A program made the translations under genes and the position numbers. Of a DNA stretch of 64,000 nt, positions 25,921 through 35,079 are shown piece by piece. The stretch comes from Nonomuraea wenchangensis (GTDB lineage: Bacteria > Actinomycetota > Actinomycetes > Streptosporangiales > Streptosporangiaceae). Each line of letters opens with the position of its first letter. Position 1 is the stretch's first letter. The notes beneath the pieces are model-generated. The model saw only the letters and a list, made by a program, of their open reading frames with translations, was not told the DNA's origin and ran no database searches. The DNA lies in assembly GCF_900111685.1 (NCBI RefSeq), contig NZ_FOHX01000008.1, forward strand, positions 310,001 through 374,000, given 5' to 3'.

Positions 25921-27004
25921 GCATCTGATCAGGGCCGGCGTGCTGGCCGCCTTCGTGGTGGTGCCCTTCTACCTGGAGGGGTTCTGGCTGCAGGCGGGGC
26001 TGTTCGCGATGTCGGCCGCGGTCGGCGCGATCGGGCTCAACCTGCTGACCGGCGCCACCGGCCAGCTCTCCATGGGCCACGCGTTCTTCCTGGCGGTCGG
26101 CGCCTACGCCTACGTGTACTTCGCCGCCGAGCCCACGGGGTCGCTGGGCGGCCTGGGCCTGCCCACGCCGCTCGCCGCCGTGCTCGCCGTGGTCCTGTCG
26201 GGGGCGGCGGGCGGGCTGTTCAGCCCGATCGCCGGGCGGCTCAAGGGCGCCTACCTGGGCATCGCCACGCTGGCGCTGATCTTCCTCGGGCAGCACCTGC
26301 TGTTCAACGCGGGGCCGGTGACGGGCGGTTTCAACGGCCGCGCGGTGCCGCCGCTGGAGCTGTTCGGCTTCGTCTTCTCCGACGCGCCGGAGCTGGTCGT
26401 CATGGACGTGCCGTTCGGCGCGCTGGAGCGGCTGTGGTTCCTCGGCGGGGCGGTGCTGCTGGCCGCGGCGCTGTTCGCCCGCGGCGTGCTGCGCGGCCGT
26501 CCCGGGCGGGCCATGAACACCATCCGCGACCACGAGATCGCGGCCGGGGTGATGGGCGTGCCGGTCGCCCGCTACCGGGCCGGGGTGTTCGTGCTGTCGT
26601 CCATGTACGGCGGCCTCGCCGGCGTGCTGCTCGCCCTGGTCTTCCAGCGCACGGTGCCGGACTACTTCGGCATGCTGCTCTCCCTCGACTACCTCGCGAT
26701 GATCGTGATCGGCGGCCTCGGGTCGGTCGGCGGCGCGGTGATCGGGGCGGTCTTCGTCTCCCTGCTGCCGCAGCTGCTGACCCGCTACGGCGACGCGCTG
26801 CCGCTGGTGGCCGCGCCGGGCTCCGGCGACGGCGTCTCCCCCGCCGAGGCCGCCCGCCTCCTGTACGGCGCGGCCGTGGTCGCGGTCGTGCTCTTCCTGC
26901 CGGGCGGCCTGCTCGGCCTGCTCCACTCGCTGCGCCGGCGGCTGCCCGGCCTGCGGCTCCCCCTGTCCGCGAACCCCACCCCGTCCCCTGAGACCAGGAG
27001 CTGA
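25913..27004 (+). CDS. Liv-type ABC importer permease, LivM class (system 1)
   Basis: A 363-residue membrane protein with about nine TM helices. Typical LivM features are GLNLLTGATGQLSMGHAFF, MNTIRDHEIAAGVMGVPV (ATPase-contact loop) and IVIGGLGSVGGAVIGA. The GTG start overlaps the LivH stop by eight bases. The C-terminal tail is Pro/Ser-rich. It partners LivH. Confidence 0.93.
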   Translation: MSRHLIRAGVLAAFVVVPFYLEGFWLQAGLFAMSAAVGAIGLNLLTGATGQLSMGHAFFLAVGAYAYVYFAAEPTGSLGGLGLPTPLAAVLAVVLSGAAGGLFSPIAGRLKGAYLGIATLALIFLGQHLLFNAGPVTGGFNGRAVPPLELFGFVFSDAPELVVMDVPFGALERLWFLGGAVLLAAALFARGVLRGRPGRAMNTIRDHEIAAGVMGVPVARYRAGVFVLSSMYGGLAGVLLALVFQRTVPDYFGMLLSLDYLAMIVIGGLGSVGGAVIGAVFVSLLPQLLTRYGDALPLVAAPGSGDGVSPAEAARLLYGAAVVAVVLFLPGGLLGLLHSLRRRLPGLRLPLSANPTPSPETRS

Positions 27005-27005
27005 C

Positions 27006-28280
27006 ATGTCCACTAACCGCAAGGCCGTCGTCGCCGCGCTCGTGTCCCTGGCGCTGGCCGCCACCGCCTGCGCCAGCGGCAAGGCCACCGGCGGCGACGG
27101 CCAGGCGAGCGCCACCGGCGGCGACGGCGTCAAGACGGGCCCCGGCGTGACCGCCGACACGATCACCCTGAGCCTGCTCACCGACCTGACCGGCCCGTAC
27201 GCCTCGCTCGGCAAGAGCCTCACCCAGGCCCAGCAGCTCTACTTCGACCAGGTCAACCAGGCGGGCGGCGTCTGCGGCAGGAAGATCGAGACCGTCGTGC
27301 GCGACCACGGCTACGACGCCCAGAAGGCGATGGCGTCCTATGCCGAGGTGGCGCCGAAGACCGCCGCGATCCCGCAGTTCATCGGCTCGCCGATGGTGAC
27401 CGCGCTCAAGGACAAGATCAACGCCGACAAGGTGCTCACCATCCCGATGGCGTGGGCGACCGGGCTGCTCGGCAGCGAGGCCATCCAGGTCACCGGCACC
27501 ACGTACGACGTGGACATGATCAACGGCGTGGACTTCCTGGTGAAGGAGAAGGGGCTCAAGTCCGGCGACAAGATCGGTCACCTGTACTTCGAGGGCGACT
27601 ACGGCGAGAGCGCCCTCGCCGGGTCCACGTACGCGGCAGGCAAGCTCGGCCTCACCGTGGTCGAGCAGAAGATCAAGGCGACGGACCAGGACATGACGGC
27701 CCAGGTGGCGGCGTTCAAGAAGGCGGGGGTGAAGGCCGTGCTGGTCTCGGTCGGCCCGCGCCAGGCCGCCTCGCTGGTCGGCGTGGCCCTGGCCGGCGGG
27801 ATGGACGTGCCGTTCATGGGCAGCAACTCGGCCTACAGCCCGCAGCTGCTCGACACGCCGGCCGCGCCCGCGCTGTTGAAGGACTTCTACTACGTGACCG
27901 CCGGCGCCCCGATCAGCGCGCCGCTGCCCGCCTACCAGAAGCTCATCGCCGACTACGGGGCCAAGTACGCCGGCCAGCCGCTCGACAGCGGCGTGGCGGC
28001 CGGCTGGACGGCGGCCGTCATCGTCGGCGACGCCCTGCGCAAGGCGTGCGAGAGCAAGGACCTCAGTCGGGCGGGCATCCTCGCGGCCCACCGCTCGCAG
28101 AAGGCGTGGGAGGCCGGGCTGGGCGGCACGCCGATGGACTTCAGCGTCTACGACCGGCCCGCCTCGCGCTCGTCGTACATCGTCAAGCCGGACAAGGACG
28201 CTGTCGGCGGCGCCACGCTCGTCAAGGAGGCCGCCGTGTCCGAGCTGGCCGAGGGGTACACCGTCCCCACGGCGGGCTGA
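27006..28280 (+). CDS. Liv-type ABC importer substrate-binding lipoprotein (system 1)
   Basis: A 424-residue lipoprotein. The signal ends at lipobox LAATAC with lipidated Cys22, followed by a Gly/Ala/Thr linker. The two-lobed Peripla_BP_6 fold starts at ADTITLSLLTDLTGPYASLG and includes FIGSPMVTALKDKINADKV. It captures the substrate outside the membrane for LivHMGF. The ligand is unknown. The family binds branched-chain amino acids, amides, urea or aromatic acids. Confidence 0.92.
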   Translation: MSTNRKAVVAALVSLALAATACASGKATGGDGQASATGGDGVKTGPGVTADTITLSLLTDLTGPYASLGKSLTQAQQLYFDQVNQAGGVCGRKIETVVRDHGYDAQKAMASYAEVAPKTAAIPQFIGSPMVTALKDKINADKVLTIPMAWATGLLGSEAIQVTGTTYDVDMINGVDFLVKEKGLKSGDKIGHLYFEGDYGESALAGSTYAAGKLGLTVVEQKIKATDQDMTAQVAAFKKAGVKAVLVSVGPRQAASLVGVALAGGMDVPFMGSNSAYSPQLLDTPAAPALLKDFYYVTAGAPISAPLPAYQKLIADYGAKYAGQPLDSGVAAGWTAAVIVGDALRKACESKDLSRAGILAAHRSQKAWEAGLGGTPMDFSVYDRPASRSSYIVKPDKDAVGGATLVKEAAVSELAEGYTVPTAG

Positions 28281-28289
28281 GCCCCCGAC

Positions 28290-29051
28290 ATGGCCGCGTT
28301 ATTGGAGGTCTCCGGGCTCACCATGCGCTTCGGCGGGGTCACCGCGCTCTCTGGCGTGGACCTCGCCGTCGGCGAGGGCGAGCTCGTCGGCCTCATCGGG
28401 CCCAACGGCGCGGGCAAGAGCACCCTGTTCGACTGCCTGACCCGGCGGTGCGCGCCGCAGGAGGGCCGGGTGCTGCTGGCGGGCGAGGACCTGGCCCGGC
28501 TGCCCGCGCACCGGGTGGCGGGGCGCGGGGTGGCCCGCACCTTCCAGAACACCGCGCTGTTCCCCGGCCTGTCGGTGCGGGAGAACGTCATGGCGGGCGC
28601 GCACCGGCACGGCCGGGCCGGGTTCTGGGGGGCGGCGCTCGGGCTGGCGGCGGGCGAGGAGCGGCGGCTGCGGGAGACGGCCGACGCGCTGCTGGCCCGG
28701 TTCGGGCTGGGCGAGTACGCCGACCATCCGCCCGAGGCGCTGCCGTACGGGACGACCAAGCTCGTCGAGATCGCGCGGGCGCTGGCGGCCGGGCCGCGGC
28801 TGCTGCTGCTCGACGAGCCGGCGGGCGGGCTCGCCCCGGCCGAGGTGCCGGCGTTCGCCGGGCTGATCCGGCGGCTGCACGCCGAGCTGCGGCTGACGAT
28901 CGTCGTCGTGGAGCACCACCTGGACTTCGTGCTGTCGTTGTGCCGCAGGATCGTCTGCCTGGAACGCGGACACAAGATCGCCGACGGCCCGGCGGACGCC
29001 GTCCGACGGGACCCCGCCGTGGTGGCGGCCTGCCTGGGAGTCACGCGGTGA
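28290..29051 (+). CDS. Liv-type ABC importer ATPase, LivG class (system 2)
   Basis: A 253-residue ATPase with Walker A GPNGAGKST (Lys43), GVARTFQNTALFPGLSVREN, signature LPYGTTKLVEIA, Walker B LLLLDEP and switch His in VVEHHLDF. All are intact. It starts nine bases after the system 1 binding-protein gene, which ties the second transporter to the same transcript. Confidence 0.92.
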   Translation: MAALLEVSGLTMRFGGVTALSGVDLAVGEGELVGLIGPNGAGKSTLFDCLTRRCAPQEGRVLLAGEDLARLPAHRVAGRGVARTFQNTALFPGLSVRENVMAGAHRHGRAGFWGAALGLAAGEERRLRETADALLARFGLGEYADHPPEALPYGTTKLVEIARALAAGPRLLLLDEPAGGLAPAEVPAFAGLIRRLHAELRLTIVVVEHHLDFVLSLCRRIVCLERGHKIADGPADAVRRDPAVVAACLGVTR

Positions 29052-29743
29052 CCGGCCCGCCAGTGGCAGGCGCCGGGCTGGAGGTGCGGGGGCTGCGGGC
29101 CGAGTACGGCGCGGCCCGCGTGCTGCACGGCGTCGACCTGACCGTGCCGGAGGGCGAGATCGCGGTGCTGCTCGGCCCGAACGGCGCGGGCCGCACGACG
29201 CTGCTGCGCGCCCTGTCCGGCCTGGTACGGGCGCGCGGCACGGCCACGCTCGACGGGACGCGGCTGCTCGGCCGCGCCCCCGACGAGATCGCCCGGCTCG
29301 GGGTCGCGCACGTCACCCAGGAGGGCGGCACGTTCGGCCCGCTGACCGTCGAGGAGAACCTGCGGGTGGGCGCGCGGGCCCGCCCGTGGCCGCGGCGCGG
29401 CGCCGGCGAGGACCTGGACCGGCTGTTCGGCTGGTTCCCGGTGCTGCGGGCGCAGCTCAGCCAGCCCGCGGGCACGCTGAGCGGCGGCGAGCAGCGCCTG
29501 CTCGCCATCGCCCGCGCGCTGATGGCCCGCCCCCGGCTGCTGCTCATGGACGAGCCGATGCGCGGCCTGGCCCCCCGGACGGCGGGCCTGCTCTTCCGCA
29601 CCATTCACGCGATCAACAGGGACGAGGGGACCACGATGGTCATCGTCGAGCACAACGTGCCGGCGGCGCTGGAGGTGGCGCACCGGTCCTTCCTCATGGA
29701 GGCGGGCCGGATCACCGCCAGGCGCGTCCGAGGGAGGTGGTGA
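29048..29743 (+). CDS. Liv-type ABC importer ATPase, LivF class (system 2), Walker A Lys to Arg
   Basis: A 231-residue ATPase from GTG 29048, overlapping the LivG stop by four bases. The P-loop reads GPNGAGRTT: residue 49 is Arg (codon CGC at 29192-29194) where the family has an almost invariant Lys. The other motifs are intact: signature TLSGGEQRLLAIA, Walker B LLLMDEP, switch His in VIVEHNV. ATP hydrolysis at this site may be weak, so the transporter could run as an asymmetric LivG/LivF pair with one degenerate site. Elsewhere the sequence looks well conserved rather than decaying. Confidence 0.9.
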   Translation: MTGPPVAGAGLEVRGLRAEYGAARVLHGVDLTVPEGEIAVLLGPNGAGRTTLLRALSGLVRARGTATLDGTRLLGRAPDEIARLGVAHVTQEGGTFGPLTVEENLRVGARARPWPRRGAGEDLDRLFGWFPVLRAQLSQPAGTLSGGEQRLLAIARALMARPRLLLMDEPMRGLAPRTAGLLFRTIHAINRDEGTTMVIVEHNVPAALEVAHRSFLMEAGRITARRVRGRW

Positions 29744-29747
29744 GCCG

Positions 29748-30605
29748 GTGTTCGGACAGCAACTCCTGGAAGGTCTGGGCGCGGGCGCCGGGTACGCGGC
29801 CCTCGCGCTGGCCCTGGTGCTCACCTACCGCTTCACCGGGATCGTCAACTTCGCGCAGGGCGAGCTGGCCATGCTCGCCACCTACGTGGCCTGGCAGCTC
29901 GTCGTGTCCGGCATGCCGTACTGGGTGGCGCTGCCGGTGACGGTGGCGCTCGCCTTCGCCGCGGGCGTGCTGACCGAGCGGCTGGTCATCCGCAGGCTGG
30001 AGAGCGGCGCGGGCGAGGTGACGCTGGTGGTGACCACGATCGGCCTGTACGTGCTGGTGAACGCGCTGGCCACGCTGGTGTGGACGGCGGCGCTGCGGGC
30101 CTTCCCGAGCCCGTTCCCCGACAGCCCGCCGGGGCTCGCCGCGCTGGCGGCCGCGGGCGTGGCCGGAGCGGTGCTGGGGGCGCTCGCGCTGGTGGTCCGG
30201 CGGACCGGGCTCGGCCTGGTGATGCGGGCCGTCGCGGCGGACGCCCGCTCGGCGCGGCTGTCGGGCGTACGCGTGGGGCGGGTGCTGGCGCTGGGCTGGG
30301 GCGCGGCGGCGGCGGTCGGCGCGCTGTCGGGGGTGCTGCTCGCCCCGACGCTCTTCCTGGAGCCCTCGATGATGACCGGAGTGCTGGTCTACGCCTTCGC
30401 CGCCGCCACGCTGGGCGGGTTCGACAGCGCGCTCGGCGCCGTGGCGGGCGGGCTGGCCGTCGGGGTCACCGAGACGCTGGCGGGCACGTACCTCGGATTC
30501 GTGGGGGCGGATCTGAAGATCGCGGTGCCGCTGGTGATCGTGGTCGCGGTGCTGCTGCTGCGCCCGCAGGGCCTGTTCGGCTCGGCTCCGGTGGAGCGGG
30601 CATGA
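29748..30605 (+). CDS. Liv-type ABC importer permease, LivH class (system 2)
   Basis: A 285-residue membrane protein with about eight TM helices and the LivH features LTYRFTGIVNFAQGELAML, VMRAVAADARSARLSGVRVG and a C-terminal LLLRPQGLFGSAPVER. The GTG start is four bases after the ATPase stop. It overlaps the following LivM gene (ATGA). Confidence 0.92.
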   Translation: MFGQQLLEGLGAGAGYAALALALVLTYRFTGIVNFAQGELAMLATYVAWQLVVSGMPYWVALPVTVALAFAAGVLTERLVIRRLESGAGEVTLVVTTIGLYVLVNALATLVWTAALRAFPSPFPDSPPGLAALAAAGVAGAVLGALALVVRRTGLGLVMRAVAADARSARLSGVRVGRVLALGWGAAAAVGALSGVLLAPTLFLEPSMMTGVLVYAFAAATLGGFDSALGAVAGGLAVGVTETLAGTYLGFVGADLKIAVPLVIVVAVLLLRPQGLFGSAPVERA

Positions 30606-31633
30606 CCGGCGTCCGCGGGGCCGCGCTCACCGGGCACCGGCGGCCGGCGGTGGGGCTCGCGGCCGGCGACCGGCGGCGGACGTGGCCGTGGCGGCGGGCC
30701 GCGCTCGCCATGACGGTGGTGGCGGCGGCGGGGCTGCCGTTCGTGCTGCCGCCGTACCGGCTGTTCCAGGTGACGCTGGTGCTGGTGTACGCCGTGGCGC
30801 TGCTCGGGCTGGACCTCGTGGTGGGACACAGCGGGCAGATCTCGCTGGGGCACGGGGCCTTCTTCGGCGTCGGGGCGTACGTGGCGGCGGTCATGATCGG
30901 GCGGCTGGGGCTGCCGTACCCGGTGACGCTGCCGGCCGCCGCGCTGGTCACGTACGGGCTGGGCTGGGCGGCCGGGCTGCCCGCGCTGCGGCTGCGCGGC
31001 CTGTACCTGGCGGTGGTGACCTTCTCCGTCGCGGTGGTGCTGCCGCCGCTGCTCAAGCGGTTCCCGGAGGTCACCGGCGGCGCGATGGGGATGCCGGTGG
31101 CCACGCCGCGCGGGGCCGGGCTCGACGACGACCAGTGGATCTACTTCCTGGTGCTGGCCACGGCGGCGGTGGCCGTGGCCGGGATCCGCAACCTGACGCG
31201 CTCGCGCGGCGGGCGGGCGCTCACCGCGATCCGGCAGCATCCGGCGGCGGCCGAGGTGCTCGGCATGCAGGCCGCGTCCCACCTGACGCGGGCGTTCGCC
31301 TGGAGCGCGATGTACGCGGGCGTGGCGGGCGCCCTCCACACGTGGACGACCGGGTTCGTCGCGCCGGACACCTTCACGCTGAGCCTGTCCATCACCCTGC
31401 TGGCGGGGGCGGTGATCGGCGGCCTGGCGACGCCGGCCGGGCCGCTGCTCGGCGCGCTGGTCGTGACGGCGGTGCCGGCCGCGGCCCGCGAGCTGAACCC
31501 GGCCGCCCCCGGCCTGGTGTCCGGGCTGCTCATCGTCGCGGTGGTCTACGCGGCCCCGACCGGCCTTGCGGGGCTGCTGCGCCGGGCCGCCGCCGCCGTG
31601 GCCGCCCGGCTCCCGGCGGGGAGGCGGGCATGA
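30602..31633 (+). CDS. Liv-type ABC importer permease, LivM class (system 2)
   Basis: A 343-residue membrane protein. After a basic N-terminus (about 30 residues) come about nine TM helices with LDLVVGHSGQISLGHGAFFG and the contact loop ALTAIRQHPAAAEVLGMQA, both typical of LivM. Its start overlaps the LivH stop and its end overlaps the next gene (ATGAGG), so all are co-translated. Confidence 0.92.
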   Translation: MTGVRGAALTGHRRPAVGLAAGDRRRTWPWRRAALAMTVVAAAGLPFVLPPYRLFQVTLVLVYAVALLGLDLVVGHSGQISLGHGAFFGVGAYVAAVMIGRLGLPYPVTLPAAALVTYGLGWAAGLPALRLRGLYLAVVTFSVAVVLPPLLKRFPEVTGGAMGMPVATPRGAGLDDDQWIYFLVLATAAVAVAGIRNLTRSRGGRALTAIRQHPAAAEVLGMQAASHLTRAFAWSAMYAGVAGALHTWTTGFVAPDTFTLSLSITLLAGAVIGGLATPAGPLLGALVVTAVPAAARELNPAAPGLVSGLLIVAVVYAAPTGLAGLLRRAAAAVAARLPAGRRA

Positions 31634-32871
31634 GGCGCGTCCTGCTGGTCCTGACGCTCCTGCTGCTGACCGGGTGCCGGGCGGACGGCGGCGGCGCCGT
31701 GCTCACCGGCGAGTGCGCGGGCCAGGACGGCACCGGCATCGACGCGGATCACGTCAAGGTGGGCGGGATCTACCCGCTGTCCGGGCCCGCCTCCGCCTAC
31801 GCCGCGGTCGCGCAGGGCGCGAGCGCGTACTTCGCGCACCTCAACCGGCACGGCGGCGTGGACGGGCGGCGCGTCGAGTTCCTGGTCCGCGACGACGCCT
31901 ACGAGCCGGCCCGCGCGGTCGAGGAGGCCCGCAGGCTGGTGCTGCACGAGCGGGTGTTCGCGCTGTTCCAGACGCTCGGCACGCCCTCGACGGCGGCGGT
32001 GCGCGAGTTCGCGCACCGGTGGAAGGTGCCGCAGGTGTTCGTCGCGACCGGGGCCGCCGCGTGGGGCGCCGAGGCCGAGCGCCGCCCCTGGACGATCGGC
32101 TTCCAGCCGAGCTACGTCGCCGAGGCCCGCGTCTACGCCCGCTACCTCGCCGAGGAGCTGCCGCACGCCCGCGTCGCGGTGCTCTACCAGAACGACGACT
32201 TCGGCCACGAGCTGCTGGACGGCTTCCGCCGCGCGATCGCCGGCACCTCGGTGCGGATCGTGGCCGAGCGCGGCTACGAGGTGACCGACCCCGGCGTGCA
32301 GGGCCAGCTCGCCAACCTCGCCGCGTCGAAGGCGGACGTGCTGCTCGACGTGAGCACGCCGAAGTTCGCCGCGCAGGCGCTGGCCGCCGACGCCGCCATG
32401 ACCGGCTGGAACCCGCTGCACATACTGAACGGCGTGGCCGCCTCCCCCGCCGTGCTCCAGCCGGTCGGCTACGACAAGGTGCAGGGTGTGATCACCGCCG
32501 GGTTCCAGAAGGATCCGGCCGCGCCGGAGTGGGCCGACGACCCGGCCGTGCGGACGTATCTGACGGCGCTGGAGCGCTACGCCCCCGAGGCCGACCCCGG
32601 CAGCCAGCAGGTGGTCTTCGGCTGGTCGGCGGCGGAGGCGTTCGTCAAGACGCTGCGGCGCATGCGCTGCCCCTCGCGGGAGGCGCTGCGCGCGGCGGCG
32701 CACCGGCTGGACGACGTCCGGCTCGGCATGCTGCTGCCGGGGATCACGCTGTCCACCGGGCCGGGTGACGCCTTCCCGATCGAGGCCGAGCAGCTTTCGC
32801 GCTTCGAGGGCGAGCGGTGGGTGCCGTTCGGGCGGGTGATCGACACCCGCGCCGGGCCGGCCGGACAGTGA
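31630..32871 (+). CDS. Liv-type ABC importer substrate-binding lipoprotein (system 2)
   Basis: A 413-residue lipoprotein with a very short signal (MRRVLLVLTLLLLTGC; lipidated Cys16). The Peripla_BP_6 fold shows VGGIYPLSGPASAYAAVAQG and LFQTLGTPSTAAVREFAHRW. It differs strongly from the system 1 binding protein, so the two importers probably take different but related substrates. It is the last gene of the run. A direct repeat of GGACAGTGATCA follows across its end, and no clear terminator is seen. Confidence 0.92.
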   Translation: MRRVLLVLTLLLLTGCRADGGGAVLTGECAGQDGTGIDADHVKVGGIYPLSGPASAYAAVAQGASAYFAHLNRHGGVDGRRVEFLVRDDAYEPARAVEEARRLVLHERVFALFQTLGTPSTAAVREFAHRWKVPQVFVATGAAAWGAEAERRPWTIGFQPSYVAEARVYARYLAEELPHARVAVLYQNDDFGHELLDGFRRAIAGTSVRIVAERGYEVTDPGVQGQLANLAASKADVLLDVSTPKFAAQALAADAAMTGWNPLHILNGVAASPAVLQPVGYDKVQGVITAGFQKDPAAPEWADDPAVRTYLTALERYAPEADPGSQQVVFGWSAAEAFVKTLRRMRCPSREALRAAAHRLDDVRLGMLLPGITLSTGPGDAFPIEAEQLSRFEGERWVPFGRVIDTRAGPAGQ

Positions 32872-32886
32872 TCAGGCGGACAGTGA

Positions 32887-34266
32887 TCAAGCGGGGCGGC
32901 GGTGGACGAGCATGTCGTCGCCCGGCAGCGTCGCGGTGCCCGGGGAGCGCAGCAACGACGTCCCTCCCACCCAGCGCCGCAGCGTCGCGATGGCCTCCCT
33001 CTGCTCGGCGTCGGGCAGGGAGGCGATGTTGGCGCCGTGGTTGGCGCCCGGCACGACGTACAGGTACGAGTCCCGCCCGGACGGGGTGAACCGTTCGGCG
33101 CTCCAGGGGTCGTTCTGGCCGTAGACGAACATCATCCGCTCCGACTGGGTGCGCACCCACAGGTCCACGTCGAGCATGGGCAGGGGCTGGTGCCGGGCGC
33201 GCAGCTCGACGGGCAGCACCGAGTTGGGCTGGTAGAGGTCGCGGTACCTGGTGAGGCCGCGCAGGTGGGCGAAGGCGAGGTCGGGCCAGCCGAGCTGGGT
33301 GGCGGCCTGGTGGTAGTAGGGCCAGTAGTACTCCAGGCCCTGGTCGGTGTAGAAGCCGAAGAACGCGACGTTGTCGATCCAGGCGTAGAGCTGCTCGTCG
33401 GTGGCGGTGGCGGGCGGCACGGAGGCGCAGTCCGCGGCCGTCGAGTACTGCCAGAAGGCCCACACCGTGTCCAGGACGGTCATCTCGTACGAGCGGTCGG
33501 CGCTGCCGAGGGTCCTGGTGAAGGTGTAGCCGTTGCGGGCGGCGTCCGCCTCCAGCAGGGGGACCATCCGGTCGCGGCGCAGCAGCGCCTGGCGCTGCAC
33601 GGTCTCGAGCGCCTGCTGGCAGGGGGCGGTGCCGACCTCGGCGAAGAAGCGGTCGTAGTCGCGGTCGAGCTGGTTGACCGGGTCGTCGGGGGCGACGTAG
33701 GCCACGACGCCGTCCACGTCGCCGGGGTAGAAACGGCGGTGGTAGACGGAGGTCATGCCGCCCTTGCTGGCGCCGGTCTGGATCCAGCGGCCCTGGTAGA
33801 TCATCTTGAGCGCCTGGACGATGCGGTGCTCGTCCGTGGCCTCCTGCCAGATGTTCAGGTCGCGCCAGTCGGCGGGGGCTGGGCGCGAGGAGCGGAAGAA
33901 GCGGTGCTCGACGGAGACCTGGTTGGCGTCGAGGATCCTGGTGGGCTCGGTCCGCGAGGGGGCGGGCTGGACGGCCAGGCCGTAGCCGCCGGTGTAGAGG
34001 ACCACGGGCACGTCGGTGGCGCGGTGGAGCAGGGTGAGGCGCTGCTGGAACGTCCCCTTGCGCGGGTCGCGGTGGTCGACCGGCTGGGTGTAGCTGAGGA
34101 CGAAGAACCGGTAGCCGGCCGGCTGCGTCTCCGACACCACGGTCAGGCCGGGAACGGCCTTGAGCTGGTCCAGCAGGTCCTGCTCCTCGGCCGCGGCGGC
34201 CGGCGCGGCGGCGGGCGCGGTGACGGCGGTCAGGACGAGCAGGACGGTCAGGAGCAGGGTTCGCAC
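32887..34266 (-). CDS. Secreted prolyl tri/tetrapeptidyl aminopeptidase, family S37
   Basis: A 459-residue exported serine peptidase related to Streptomyces PS-10 enzymes that remove tri- or tetrapeptides from proteins. GTG 34266 with GGAGG upstream gives a signal peptide (1-26, cut after AAA). The nucleophile Ser167 sits in QTGASKGGMTSV, the Asp in VYGQNDPWS and the His in GANHGANI. All three are present. Tyr/Trp-rich helices (ALDH-unlike cap) lie between them. It ends 16 bases from the convergent Liv operon. Confidence 0.92.
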   Translation of the reverse strand: MRTLLLTVLLVLTAVTAPAAAPAAAAEEQDLLDQLKAVPGLTVVSETQPAGYRFFVLSYTQPVDHRDPRKGTFQQRLTLLHRATDVPVVLYTGGYGLAVQPAPSRTEPTRILDANQVSVEHRFFRSSRPAPADWRDLNIWQEATDEHRIVQALKMIYQGRWIQTGASKGGMTSVYHRRFYPGDVDGVVAYVAPDDPVNQLDRDYDRFFAEVGTAPCQQALETVQRQALLRRDRMVPLLEADAARNGYTFTRTLGSADRSYEMTVLDTVWAFWQYSTAADCASVPPATATDEQLYAWIDNVAFFGFYTDQGLEYYWPYYHQAATQLGWPDLAFAHLRGLTRYRDLYQPNSVLPVELRARHQPLPMLDVDLWVRTQSERMMFVYGQNDPWSAERFTPSGRDSYLYVVPGANHGANIASLPDAEQREAIATLRRWVGGTSLLRSPGTATLPGDDMLVHRRPA

Positions 34267-34560
34267 GGTGGCGCCTCCAGCCGGACGTGAGCACGGGTCC
34301 GACCGCAGTGTCCCCGCGATCTTCCCGGAGGGCAAGGGTTGACTTCTCCCGTTCTGTCCCCTGGGGCTCGCCCGGCGGTGGCCGGACCGCGTTCGCGGCA
34401 CTCGCCGGATATATCACTGAATTTCAGTGTTTTTCATTTTTCCGGCAAATGCAGTTACACGAATGTCCGTCCAATGAATCCAACTAGTTATCAATACTCC
34501 GCGCATTGACCGCCACCGAAACATAGATTTCTTCTTATCTCTCAAGAAGGGGGCGGGACA
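34267..34560. other. AT-rich intergenic region
   Basis: 294 bases without a gene between divergent genes. From about 34405 the composition becomes clearly AT-rich for this genome. The perfect odd palindrome CACTGAA-T-TTCAGTG (34415-34429) is followed by a T-rich run. TTGACC (34506-34511) and TAGATT (34524-34529) are possible promoter elements, but their spacing is poor. AAGGGGG before 34561 is the ribosome-binding site of the next gene. Confidence 0.6.
34415..34429. promoter_or_regulatory. Perfect palindrome CACTGAATTTCAGTG
   Basis: Seven-base arms around a single T, next to TTTTTCATTTTT. It could be an operator for the DUF6232-like genes or a weak terminator (5-bp stem, 5-base loop, T run). 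I cannot choose between these. Confidence 0.4.
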
Positions 34561-35079
34561 ATGGGATCTGATTACGGGCCGGTGCAGGTGCTGGTTCGCG
34601 ACGGGGTCATGCAGGTCGGCAGCGACACCTACGCGCTGCGGACCATCACGCACATCGGGCAGCGGAAATTGGTGGCCGACAAGGGCGCGGCCTGGCGGAA
34701 ATTCGTCGTCCGCGCGCTGCTCACCCTGATCTTCGGCGGCGTGCTCGTGGGGGCGCTGGGCGACGTCTGGACGCTCGCGGTCCTCCTCGTGCTCGCGGTG
34801 CTGATCTGGCGGCTGGTCGCGGTGCTCCGGCTGCCGCCGGTGTACGGCCTGGTCATCGGCACCGCCGGAGTCGAGCGCGAAGCCGTCTGGGGCACCGACA
34901 GAAGCGAGATCGACCAGCTCTCGGCCGATCTCACCGCCGCCGTGGGCAAGCTCGACCTGCCGCCCATGACCTTCAACATCACCCACGCCGTGGGCCGCAA
35001 CGAGGTCATCAACCAGTACGGCGCCGGCAGCATCGGGAAAGCGACCCACCACGGCGCCGGAAACATCGAGACCCGATGA
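34561..35079 (+). CDS. DUF6232-like membrane protein
   Basis: A 172-residue protein. Residues 1-45 are a beta-rich cytoplasmic start (VQVLVRDGVMQVGSDTYALR), 48-88 two membrane helices, and 89-172 a second cytoplasmic part. It ends in INQYGAGSIGKATHHGAGNI, which recurs at the start of the next protein. Function is unknown; DUF6232-like proteins are common orphan genes of actinomycetes. AAGGGGG lies seven bases before the ATG. It overlaps the next gene (ATGA). Confidence 0.75.
   Translation: MGSDYGPVQVLVRDGVMQVGSDTYALRTITHIGQRKLVADKGAAWRKFVVRALLTLIFGGVLVGALGDVWTLAVLLVLAVLIWRLVAVLRLPPVYGLVIGTAGVEREAVWGTDRSEIDQLSADLTAAVGKLDLPPMTFNITHAVGRNEVINQYGAGSIGKATHHGAGNIETR

Noticed and set aside
32862-32890. 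Direct repeat of GGACAGTGATCA as an attachment site
   Set aside because: The copies are adjacent, short and at a gene end, with no integrase or flanking element. Local slippage is the simpler explanation.
34415-34440. A Rho-independent terminator at the CACTGAATTTCAGTG palindrome
   Set aside because: No gene ends upstream on the plus strand (the neighbour is divergent), and the stem is only five pairs once a loop is allowed, so it is kept as an unassigned palindrome.
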